From the NCBI RefSeq assembly GCF_001949145.1, contig NW_019091421.1:500921-564920 (forward strand): DNA of 64,000 nt, in the 5' to 3' direction. A program made the position numbers and the translations under genes. Positions 27,601 through 39,600 of the stretch are shown here, piece after piece. This stretch comes from Acanthaster planci (Eukaryota; Echinodermata; Asteroidea; Valvatida; Acanthasteridae). The first letter of the stretch is position 1. Each line of letters opens with the position of its first letter. The notes under the pieces are model-generated. The model saw only the letters and a program-made list of their open reading frames with translations, ran no database searches and was not told the DNA's origin.

Positions 27601-30600
27601 AAGGAAAAAGCAACAAAAGTCAGATAATTTGAAATAAAATCGGTTTTAAATCATTCAGAATGATAAGGAAGGACATTGAATACAAGATGGATTTATTTTA
27701 GATGAAAAATTTGGATTACATGTAAATGTATCATATCAAATTTATTTTAGGCTTTTTTAAAAACACTCGCTTATGTTTTAGGCTCTAACTTTTTGGCAAA
27801 ACTTGTTGAAGCACCTCACACCTACCAGTACCCCAGGGGGGACCCTGCTGCAGATTTCATGGAGCTGGTCAAATTGGTGTAGGTAAAGCACCAGAAAGTG
27901 AAGGTAAACACAACACATCTCAGACTGTGTCACGCGCTTTAGTTTACAGTCCCCAAGAAAAGCCAAAGATGAGTACATACCAGCACATGTATGTCCTGTA
28001 AGGATAAAAATGTACATGTACAGCATAGCAGTATGTAAACTTGAATAGTTTTGAAACAAGCATCATTGGGGACTCGTACATTGTACATGTATACTAAGAA
28101 CAAAACAGCCGCAGATGTACATGTATATATCTGTCTTATCAACTAAATAATATTGTATTTGCAGCAGCAATTGCAGATCTGGTTTACCATTGATTCAGAT
28201 ACTGGAAACCCCAAGCACAGTCACTGACTCAAAATCTCATCACACGAAAGCTGGGAATCGCATTCCCCACCTCATAAACATGTACTTTGCCAATCCATCG
28301 CACAACGTTCACTTGCACTTGAGAGTCGTACAGTGATGGGGCTTATGGTGGTGATCTGAGAAGTGAAGTCATTCAGCGTTGCTTTCAGGCTGTTTTCTCC
28401 ACAGTGTTGCTGCAGTCCTTTGTTGTCTCTACAAACTGTTCAGTCTCACAAGTTTTTTTTACCCCGTTAGGAAGAATACGTAGATGGGGAAGTAAACTTG
28501 CTGTGCTTAGGTTAGACCTGCATATCAGTGGTCAGTGGTGCTGAGCTCACTTTGAACTACAAAACTCTCCAGTAAAAAAAGTCGCGTCTTCAAAATTAAT
28601 TGGAAGAAAATGCTTTGTGTGCATTGCTTATAAAATTGATTAGATGAAATGTTTCATTTCTGTGGGTGTGTGGACTTTAGCCTTGGTCTTCGACCAGCAT
28701 ACCCTTTAAAGCATTTCAACATGTGCATGTTTGTAAATGGCCTGTCAGGGGGTGAGGGCTGATGTACCGGAATCTAGTGACCCATTTCATTGGCCCAAAA
28801 ATGCTTCTGTTACCCATGAAACTGTTTCTGACACCAACTTACCGTTTTTTCTACATTCATATGTAGGGCTGTGCCACATATCTGAATATTTGATCAGTTA
28901 TCAAATATTTGAATATTACATGTTTATTTTGAATTTGAATATTCGAATGCAACATGCAGTAAAAGAAAGGTAGAATTATTTTTTGTTTTAAATGAGAAAA
29001 ATTGCACCATGGAAGCTTGTTCAAAGCAGATTCAGATGAAAAGTGACAGAAATCTTAACGATTCAAAAAGTAAATTTGTCATGAAAAAAATTAAAAGAAC
29101 TAGAAATTTTCAACGGGACAAGAAGTATTGTTCGTCTCCAAATCTTGCTAAATCGTGACTGGAGATACTCATAGACGTGACAAGCTATTATAGTGATTAT
29201 AATATATATAGACAATTGCGTGTGTTATTGCAACGGATTTTGTGTATGGTTTGTTCATCAACAATCTGCTGGTAGGTACCACCTAGTATTCAGGTATTTG
29301 ATCGAATTTAAGGTTGAATATTCGAACAGTGAATTATTTGAATTGATCTCAGCCCTATTTATATGGCCGTTGTTTGGACCAAATTGTCTTTAGTTTTAAC
29401 ATTTCACTGGGAGTTTCCTATCCCTCCCTGAAATACGTATATTGATAATCTCAAATGATTCACTTTCATAATTATTGAATATTTGGGTGTAATTAACAAT
29501 ACAAATTCAAATTAATAATACAGTTTCTTTGGTTAGTGCCACGTGACTGTTGCGTTGGTGTGGATGGATCTGGGTTCATAGCAGTCATTAAATTCCTTTA
29601 AAATCTTTATAGTTTATTGTCATAAAATTCCTGGAAAAGTCATTAAAAGTGTATAAAGTCATTAAAAGTCATTAAATATTCATCTTTCACATCTTGCACG
29701 TGCATTTCAAGACACATTTCATTATTTTGTGTTAAGTGTGCCAATCTGCGAATCATGGACAGTTATTATTATGTCAAAGCCCCCTGATGTCACATCAAAG
29801 GAGAATTGCACCTATGGAAGTCATTAAAAAAGTCTTTGAAAATATACCATAAAAGTCATTAAACGTCCCTGAATCTTTTGTGGTTTTGACACTGTGAACC
29901 CTGTAGATGGGGAACTTGTGCTTTAGTCTTTGGAGTTCATGTGGATTAGTCCAGAGGGTCTATGGTAGATTGCCCAAATGTGCCATCTCACAGGGCAAGG
30001 ATGCATTCACAGTGCATTTGGAAAGCGAATCCCGCATGGAGCATGCATCATCCCTTGGTGTCTTGGGGAACAACTCATGCAGACTGCCCTGCACCGGCGT
30101 GGGCGGCAGCGACGAGTCCATAGGTTGACTGCCGGAGTCAATTATGCATCAGATCCTGTCGCCAGGATTTGGTTGTCGTCTGGGTTTTTTTTAAAGGCGG
30201 AGAAGATTCAGTGACTGGATGAAGATGGCCATTCCTGATATTGTTTGAGAGAGTTGTCACTGCCCGGTTTGTTGACAAAAAGAGTGGTACTCCTTAGATC
30301 AGTGATGGGAGAGCTAATTGCAGTCAATGTTGTATTGATGTCTTGCTACCTTCTCCCACTGTAGGTTAACCATATGCTGCCAGGTAAATCGAAGTTGCAT
30401 GATGAGTTCCCGCGGGATTTTCAAGATTTCCCATTTTCCAAATTCTTCAAAAATTCACAACTTCATTTACTGGACATTTACACCCACACAAATGACTGTC
30501 TGTGGGTACTCTAATCTGACAGGCAACATCTATTGATGCCCGAGGATTTCAGCCAGGCCTGCCACCTTGTAAAGAGAGCCCAGATTGTGTGGTGGTCCGT

Positions 30601-33600
30601 AATTTTCGTTTGTTGCCGAAACTGGCCCAGTGCACTGCTGGCGTCTTTTCAAATGCGTCCAGAGTAGCATGCAGCGCTATTGTATCGCTCATCACTGGAG
30701 TGCTTTTGGCCCCGGTCGTAATCTGCTTGCGCTAAATGCCACAAATGGTGGTATACTGTTTCAAAACAATGACTGATTTCCTCCGCTATTGACAACTGAA
30801 AAAATGTTGGCAATTCCCAGCAGCCCAGTCTTTTGTTCCGAGTACATTCTTTTGTTACAAGGCTCAGCTCCTGTGTCTGATTTCGGGCTCCCTGGCTATG
30901 GTTACAAACCTAAGGTCTCGGGTACCGGGCACCCCGGCATCAAGTGGTTAATTAGTTTCCAAAAGATTGAACAGTGACGAGAAAGTAAGGATGAAGAAAT
31001 TGCCAATAATCCTATTCAGTGTACATATACATGTACATGGGCAATAAAGAGCAGGCTGTTATACATGTACATTGTTCATGTACTGTAGGTTGCCCAAAAA
31101 TTCCAAATACTTCCCCAAGTTGTTTGCAATTTTCTACAAGTCCAAGAACATTTTCCACAAGCCCAAAAAAGGAAGGTCTCTGAAAATTGTTCTTTACCAA
31201 CAGAATTTATTCCATGGTGCCTCTGCAAAAACAAAATATGATTTCCAGTTACCACACTTCGTTTTTATATCAAGCTGCGCTGAGAGAATTTGCTACTTCT
31301 TTGTCGTGTAAGATGTTTAAACTTTCCCTTCGTGACATTTACAGACTCGCAGCACACAGTAGGTTTTCTACCAAGTATTACATCTGCCTTGTTTGAGTTG
31401 CAGATGAGTTTTCTAGCTAGGGATAATCCTGGAATAAGCAGGAATAAGAAGGGATGTACACGTAGATGTACTGTACCCAGTACGTGTACATTGCATTCAG
31501 TCTCAGAATTTTCATGTGCATTTTTCCCAGTGCCTCCTGGGCAAGTGATCAGGGTATTAGATGCACGTATGTTACAATATTCATGGATTAAGACAAGCAT
31601 TGCCTCGCTGGCTTTGGAGGGATTATGTTGTTCAGTTGTGGAAAATTGACATTTAGTAGGCCAGAGTTCAAGCTGGGAGTGGGGAAACAGGTTGCCCAAG
31701 CTCGCTTGTACACGTATGTGTACATGGATCTCTGGTTTCTTGACCAACCCTTGGAAGGAATTAGGAAAAGAAGGCTTTCGAAGACAGTAAAATTGTGGAA
31801 GTCCTGATTTTTGTCAATTACCGGTAAAGTCATGGTCTCACATTTGCAGCTGACCATTGGAGAAATTGAGGAAATTGCCGGAAGTTCACTTGGTTTAAAT
31901 ATACTCATACATGTAGTTATGGGACTGAGCTTCCTGTGAGATAATTCTTTTGGGCAAGCTATGATTTGGAAGAAAGCTATGAAAGAAGGCCATTCCCAAT
32001 TTTGTGTCTATAGACATTTTGGAATTTGCCGATTGTTGTTTATGTTTAATGCAGTGAAGCAAACGCAAGCATTGAGAGTGACACGATGCACATGAGCGTA
32101 GTTGCCATAATTCGTTGATTCAGTGCACAACGTCGCATATAATGTACATGTACATACCGGGACACGTAAATGGATGTGGACTTTGGGCACAATTCAAAAC
32201 ATGACTCAGCAACTTTTGATTTGAAACTGAGATCCTAGAATATTGTTTCACTTGACATATTCCGGTACATACAGATTTCATTGAGCTCAAACTTGAGTTG
32301 TTAATCACTTTCTTTAGATTTTGAACATTTTCGTTGCCTGAAATGAACACACAGCTGTAATGCACAGTTGACAAATGACAGACTGTACATGTACCTTAAA
32401 AACAGAGTAGGGAAAAGAGAAGACTTGCCTCCTCCTCTTTGTCTGTTTTGTGCTCATGTATGCAAGCTAGAGTTGTACAGCGACAGCATGAATTTTCTTG
32501 CTACATTTAGGTTTGGAGAAATTGATTTAGAACAAAGTAATAAGAAAACAGTGCCACTGCTATTCCCGGCTTGACTTCAAAAATTCTTTGGAAATACTGA
32601 AAACGATGCTTTTACACCTACCGGTATGCGTATTTCCTGTTTTTAGTTATGGTGTCCATTGTGTGTGCAGAGAACCGGGAAGAATGCCATTGATACTGGA
32701 TATGTTGGATAAGATTACCACCTTGTGTGTGCATGCTTTTGTTATTACTCTCCTGGTAGTCTGCTCCCATGTGATGCCTTAATCATGTCAGTGTACATGT
32801 ACATGTAGTTTGTGGGTCATTGCCTACTGCTAACAACTTTGTTACTCCAATTTCAGTGGAGTTGAAAATCAAAAATGCTTGAAAGAATTGGCAGTGCACT
32901 TTGGGAAGATTTTGGCTCTCCGATGCAAGATGTGGTTATGTGTTAAAATGGACAGAGTGGGCTTCGATGTTTCATTTTCTTTTCCCACCGTGTAAATGAA
33001 ATGTACTTGATGGGGGTAAAATGTACCGTACATGTACATGGACAAATCTAGTTGAGTTCCACAGTGGAAGATTTGTTTATGGGCCTTCTACTGGTACATG
33101 TATGAAAACCTTGTGACTCATTTTCATTGATAGATATTTTGATAGATTTAAGTACATTTGTAAATATTCAAGAACTGCACAGACTTTTTAATAAGACAAA
33201 CAGCGAAAACATGCCTCTACCATTATCAGACAAAAAGTACTCAATTTTCTGCTTCTGACTGAGCCGTTTTCAGTTGCACCGTTTTTTTTTTTCCCAGATA
33301 GAATCTTGTTTGTTCCAAAGACCAAGAAAGTCTGTCTCATATCAGGAATGAGAAGAAACTGATGTGTACATGTATATCTGTCTTTGATACAGTGTTTCAC
33401 AGGAAATTTGCTTTTGGTTGGCCTTTCCCCGGCTGAATTTGACCCCAAATAACAGGAATATCGCCAGACTCGGGGAGAAAAACATGTTTTGCTGTAGTAG
33501 CTCCTGAATGCTTGACAGCCCACCTTTAATAGCCTGTCTGATCCACACAGTGAGGTAGCATAGTAGGGTAGTTTGCTCTGTTGTTGTGGGTGTCATTTGA

Positions 33601-36600
33601 GGTGAAAAGTGATTGAATCGCCCGAAAGTCTGACTGCTCTTGACAAAGTAAGTCTGCAGTTGGTACTGTTGCCTTTCTTTCCTTCTGTGAATGGGTAGGA
33701 CAATTTTTTATGACCTTTTTTGGGTCTGTATTTTGTTTTGACAATTGGCCCAGTTTGGAATTCGCAGAACCTGGAGTCTGCTGACATTTTGAGGAGCAAT
33801 TTTCTTGTAAAAGGAGAAACTTAATAGGGACTTTTACTGATCAAAGAGCTGTAGTCAGTTCCAAAAGACCCTTAAGAATGGGACCATTTGTCATAAGTTG
33901 AGATGTTGGTGTGTATTGACTTACCAAGGGCTGTCGCCTCAACATTTGTGATGTTGGACTCAGAGTGTTACTTGTAGTCGCACATGTTGGAAAGACTCGT
34001 CAAAGAAATAAAATGCTCATTTGCTACATTTCTGGTCCACAAAAAGAGATAAAATCATCTTCAGGACAGATTTTGTTTTCAGCTTTTGGGAAGGTCAATG
34101 ATAACCTCAAATACATGTATGTGCAGTCAGAAATAGAGGTGTTTTCAGTGGTACAAGCGAGTGAGAACTGCTGACTGCAAGCTGTAGGAAATGATGGCTC
34201 AGTGTTTGGAATGCCGAAATGCTAGCCTCTCCGCCCTGAGTTGAATGGCTCCCTCACCGATAAAGAGGAGACAGGGTGGTGCGTTGTATTTCAAATGGGC
34301 CCCTGCATGTGTCAGGCTAGCACGCAAAGACCGTACGATCAAATAGAAATTGGCTGGACATGTTTAGCACATTGCAAGCCAAACTTGTATGAATTTATGT
34401 ACACAAGTGGTCTGTTTTCACCAAAGGACTATCATTGCAGAACAGTCCTGGGTCCAATGTTATAGAGCTGCTTAAGAGAAGAATTTGCTCAAGTGTGAAA
34501 AAACCTTGCTTGACAAATCAGGTTACCAGCCAAAACTTCTTGTGATGTATATTGGTATTTTGTTTTGGAATGGTATTTACCTGTCTTTTGGTTAGCATGA
34601 CAATCACGTAGAGTTTGAGCTGGTAACCTTTATTTATTAAGCAAAGTTTTTGTGCTTAAGCCAATTCTATGCTTAAGCAGCTCTATGAAATTGGCCCCTG
34701 GATTCAAGCCCTGTTAAATTTGCCTGCAAAGTTAGAACCAATTGCCAATGGAGGGGTGCCTTTTGTTTGCTTGAACCACTCTCATATGCTGGTAACTCGT
34801 AAAAGATATAAGTTTCCACGGCAAACACCTACACTTGGTTTTTTGCCGGGAAATTTTTGCTCCCTCCTCCATTGGTGGTAAAATTTAAAATTTGTCACTA
34901 CATAAAGGAGACATGCATGTATAAACAGGTATAAACAATTCAAAGCCTTTTTAGAACCCTGATATACATGTAGCTAGTAGGGCGATTTTCTTTTTTGGGG
35001 GGCAGATCTAGACAGTATTTGTTTACTCAGCGGTACATTTTGTACAGTGGAGAGATATTGCATGGAGGACCCAAGTTGTAAGTCACGTCGAAGAGTATGT
35101 AGGTCAACTGGTAATCCGACTTACATGCACCTGTCGTGACCAAGGCTTTGAGGCTTGGCCATCAGTAAATATACATGTACATGTAGGTCCTCTGCTGCAG
35201 GGTTTAAAATTCACAGTCCGCTTGATAAAACGAACAAAATCCATTTACTCCGTGAAAGGTAAACACCGATTGGCTGAGTTTTTAAGTTTACTCTTCAAAT
35301 GAACACATCTGAAATGCGATGTCAAACAGTGTCATTTAAATATACATGTACCAAAATGAAACCTGAGTATACACAGTCATGCTCTTATTAATAAGTACCA
35401 GTAGAAACAAGTCCTTCACACCTGTTTCCTCTAGCGGATCCAGCCACAAATTATAACCGTGGAAAACAGCTAGTTCACCTGGAAGACTTCCCCAACATGT
35501 ATTTGAGACATTGAATTTGATTCTGCACGCCCCCTCCATCTCAGATTTCTACATCCAGGTACACTGTGCAGACCACAGAGTGAGGAATACTGACCCACAA
35601 ACTATGAAAAGGTTACACATCCTCTGAGTGGCTCACTGAAATACCCTCCAGGATAGAGTTGTCTGGAGAAGACGTCGCATCGTTAACAGGCCGAGCTGAA
35701 GGTGTTAATATTCAACTGGGTTAATTCTTGTTCGGCCATCAGGGGAATCCACACAAGGAGGTGTGGACTGCCTCATCAGTGGGTGCAAATTGGCTCAGAG
35801 AGATAGGGTTCACCCCTTCCATGGATTCTTTTCAATAGAATGATGTGACTCATTTGAATGTATTTTACCTCAAGGGCCCATTTATAGATACCGACAATTA
35901 CCAAATGCACTATTGGAAAGTGGAAACTGGTCTGCAGTGTGATGTTAACCTGTGGCGCTTAAGGCAGGCATGCTCAATATTCCAGTTACTGAGTGATGAT
36001 TGGGCTATGCAGGGAGAATGGAAGGTATAACAAGGAAACGGTCAGTCTGTGACATCATACCTAATAAGGCGGCTGATTGGCCAGAATGTGCAATCCTGTT
36101 CATCACCTTGCATACAGTTTGTATACTTTCAGTATTGAAACGGTCCCATAGGAAACAAAAGCATTTAATTTTTTTAATGAGCAGAATATCCCCCATCAGT
36201 TACTGTGTAAATGGACCCCAACACGTACGTGTACTTTGCTTAAATTAGTGACGTGAGTTTGTTTACATACATGTAATTTACTCGGTGGCAGTTCAATTAA
36301 GGCAGTCGATGGAGGCAGATTGTCATGTTGCAAAACCGGGTAGGGCCCTTTAATACAGCAGCCATTAGACAAGACCCTTTAAACACGTGGGCAATAGAGG
36401 GCGCTAAACCAACTATCGTAGTATCGTGACAATACATGTGTAAAAGTTTGGCAAGAAACAAATCTTTAATATATCAGACAAATGTTACAACATTGAAATC
36501 ATACTTGTGGTTTCTACATTGAATGGACATACATGTAATGTTCGTACATGTGTGTACAGTAATTGGAAGTGAAGGCAATAGGTCAAACTTGTTGGTGACA

Positions 36601-39600
36601 TTTGCCATGAAAAACTCTGCTCCTCACTGTTTGAATGGTTATCACTGTTGAAAAACGGTTGTTCATTTCACAAAAAAGGAATTTGATGGGCATTTTTTAA
36701 AGTTGTTGTGTTTTATTTTGCATTAGACAGAGCAGACCGATCTCCTTGTTTGATAGTTTGATGAAAAATAGACACCCCTTATGAGTGAAAACTTCTCATG
36801 GGTTGACATTTTGCAAGGTTCGTTTGTGGTCCTGTAGCTCACAAGTGGCCGTCCTTGTGACTCTGTTAGACCGTTTGGTGGGCCATACATGTACATTCTG
36901 GATGGATCCACCCTTCTCCACCCAGTATTTTCAGTAGTTGAAATGGTGAAACGGGTTCAGTGAGATGTAAAAACTCAGTTTGCTTCAGTACAAGTGCAGA
37001 ACATGTGTTCTTTCCCCAGCAGAAAAAACTACCCTTAGGATTGTAATGTATTTAGTCTAAAGAGCATGTAAGGAAGGTTCGTTGTAGTCATTGTCATCAA
37101 TATCATTTGCACATGGATATTGTCATATTTGTTGCGCAGGCTGTATTTGTCATGATTTCCGGATGGACAGGTGGCTAAGCTTGCCTGCTCCATTGTCATC
37201 AAGCCGTTGCAAGTGTTCAGTCAGTCATCTACCGTAGCTGGTTTCATCCTCTCTCTCTCCTTCCCAAATCTTATCTTCCTCAGGCGTGGGTGTCGGAGAT
37301 CCATGAGTATGCCAACAATGATGTGGTGGTGATGTTGCTAGGCAACAAGTCGGACATGACATCAGAGAGGGTCGTCAAGAGGGAGGAGGCGGAGAAATTG
37401 GCCAAGGTGCTCAAACTTTTCAAATTCTTTGTGCATGTCAGTGCAGATGTGGTAAACACTTGAAATCATGTGTGCCACGGAGTAAAGGCCTTGTTCCGTT
37501 GAGCTCTGAACAACCTTTGTGTTAAATTTTTTCTTAAGTGATTTATTCACCGGTGGTTGGTGCTTATACAAGGACCATCTCCGACCATATAGATGCATGT
37601 GCTCATTTAGATGTACTTGTGGCAAGAGGAAACTGTGATAAAGTACATTGCTCAGGAACACACACTTTTGGCTTGACCCCAACGAAAGGGAATTCTCTTT
37701 TAACAGGCTGAAAATAAAATAATAAGGTCAAACCCCGTCAAACAATCGTTTGTGTATGTACTTGCCCCCCCCCAGACAGTATTGCAGTTATAAAATAGGA
37801 AAGACTTGTGTTTGTGAGACCTTTGGTCAGAATCACATTTCAAAATGAAGAGATCATGCATTTTCACTGTGTTTACATAAAGTACCTGAAGCATCCATTG
37901 GTCTGAAATTTCAGCAGGCCTATGTAAAATTATACTGTACGAAATGCACATACACGCAGACTTATAGTTGAGTACTTTTCGAGTACCCAGGTTCCCTGCC
38001 AAATACTGAACTGGTAAGAGGGAATAAAGCTGGAGTAAATTGGCATTTGATGGTAAATGGACAAAGGTAAGATTACAAACTAAATGTTAGACTTCAGACA
38101 CTTCCAGTTTTATAAAAAAAAATAAAGTTTTAAGGAGAAAGGTACTCAGAAAGTACTCAGCTGAGTACTTCTTTAGTACTTTGTCCTGAAAGCTTGATTT
38201 TTATCAAACAGTCATGGGTCTGAGATCATCATTTTTTTTTTTGTAATCTTACCTTTGTGACTTCACCATCAAATGCCCACATGTATGTACTCCAGCTTTG
38301 TTCCTTCCTAACTTGTTAAACATTTGGCAGGGAACTTGGTAGTCGACTACAACACTGCTTACATGTATGTGTGTTCCATTTTAAGGATCGTAAACATGTA
38401 TGCTTGTTTACAAGTAGAGTGTCTTGAAAAAGTACAACCTTGTCATACCTCCCCCCTCCAGCAGATCTGGGGGGGGCATAGCTGGAGGGGGAAATGTGGC
38501 TATTCTCCCCTTCCCATAAAGATGGAGCCAGAAAAAAATTGACTGAGAGGGAGGTGAAGGTCTGTTTCAGTTTTCTCTTCCTTCCAAATGTGCTTTAACC
38601 CCCTCCCATGCAGCCTCACCCTTCAAACAAGGCCATGAAAGGCTACGGACAAATATCTCTAGATCTTTGGCCTCCCCCCAAACAAATTTGGTTCTTTATA
38701 ATCTGCCCTTGTCTCCCACCCACTGGATTTGATCCACAGTCTGGCAGAAGACTGCGGGCAAGAGGTCAAACTCTGACGTTGTTGCTCGAAACTGACCTTG
38801 GCCAAAACAGCCACGTTGAAGCTGGATCATAAGATGCCGAGTACAGTTACTCCACCGTTTCTATGGCAAAGATCCTCCTTTGACGTAGATAATCTCACAA
38901 AAGCTCTGGCCATCCCTTATTTCTTGCCTGGAGCATTTACATGATTGTCTTTGTTGTCACTGTTACCAAGTCGGCTAGTCTTACCTGAAGAATGGTGCAG
39001 CATGCACACATATGATGCAACAATAATTAAATGACGACTGTTAGATGAAGACGTGTGTTCAATTTGTCTTCCTTTCTTTACAAGTTAGTTCCTCTCCTCT
39101 AGGCATAAAAGAAAGCCTCTCTTTGCTTTCTTAACTGAATTTGGATTTTACCTTAATTTGCAATCTTTTTTTTTAATTTCAGGACAATGGTATTGCTTAC
39201 ATGGAAACCAGTGCAAAGACAGGACTTAACGTGGATCTCTCCTTTATGGCTGTCGCTAAGTAAGTTGCTCAACCAGACAGATGGGGTCGTGTAGTCATGG
39301 AAACTGATTTTAAGCAATATTGTACACACAGTGGGCTTTCATGCCTCCAGTAACAAATAAAAGCAAGAAAACCAACCAAGATGACATCCACTTATTGCTT
39401 AAGCGTAAAGTTTTCCAAGTATGAACATGGTGATATCTTTTTTAGATTGTTTCGCCAACATTCATTAAAGGTTTGTTGTTTGTTGAGGTTAGAATCTAAC
39501 ACAGAGCCCAACTGTCTTCTGATCATTTCAGAGATTTGAAAATGAAGAAGACAAGACGACCAAACGAGCCCAAATTCAACGTCCGAGATTTTGTCGACCA

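Larger units (their letters stand above)
24218..37283 (+). other. Rab26 intron, 13.1 kb
   Basis: Begins gtgagt and ends cctcag. No coding sequence recognised, although it includes the longest open frame of the window (31265-31747, - strand), which has no recognisable domain. It carries a complete hAT-like element at 28864, AAAGTCATTAAA repeats near 29583-29865, copy 2 of the ~540-bp repeat at 30413 and a GGGTCC/GGCCCC-ended MITE at 34449. Confidence 0.85.

Noticed and set aside
31265-31747. 160-codon open frame on the - strand, the longest in the window
   Set aside because: No recognisable domain. A + strand frame of similar length overlaps it, and it lies inside a Rab26 intron. Consistent with chance.
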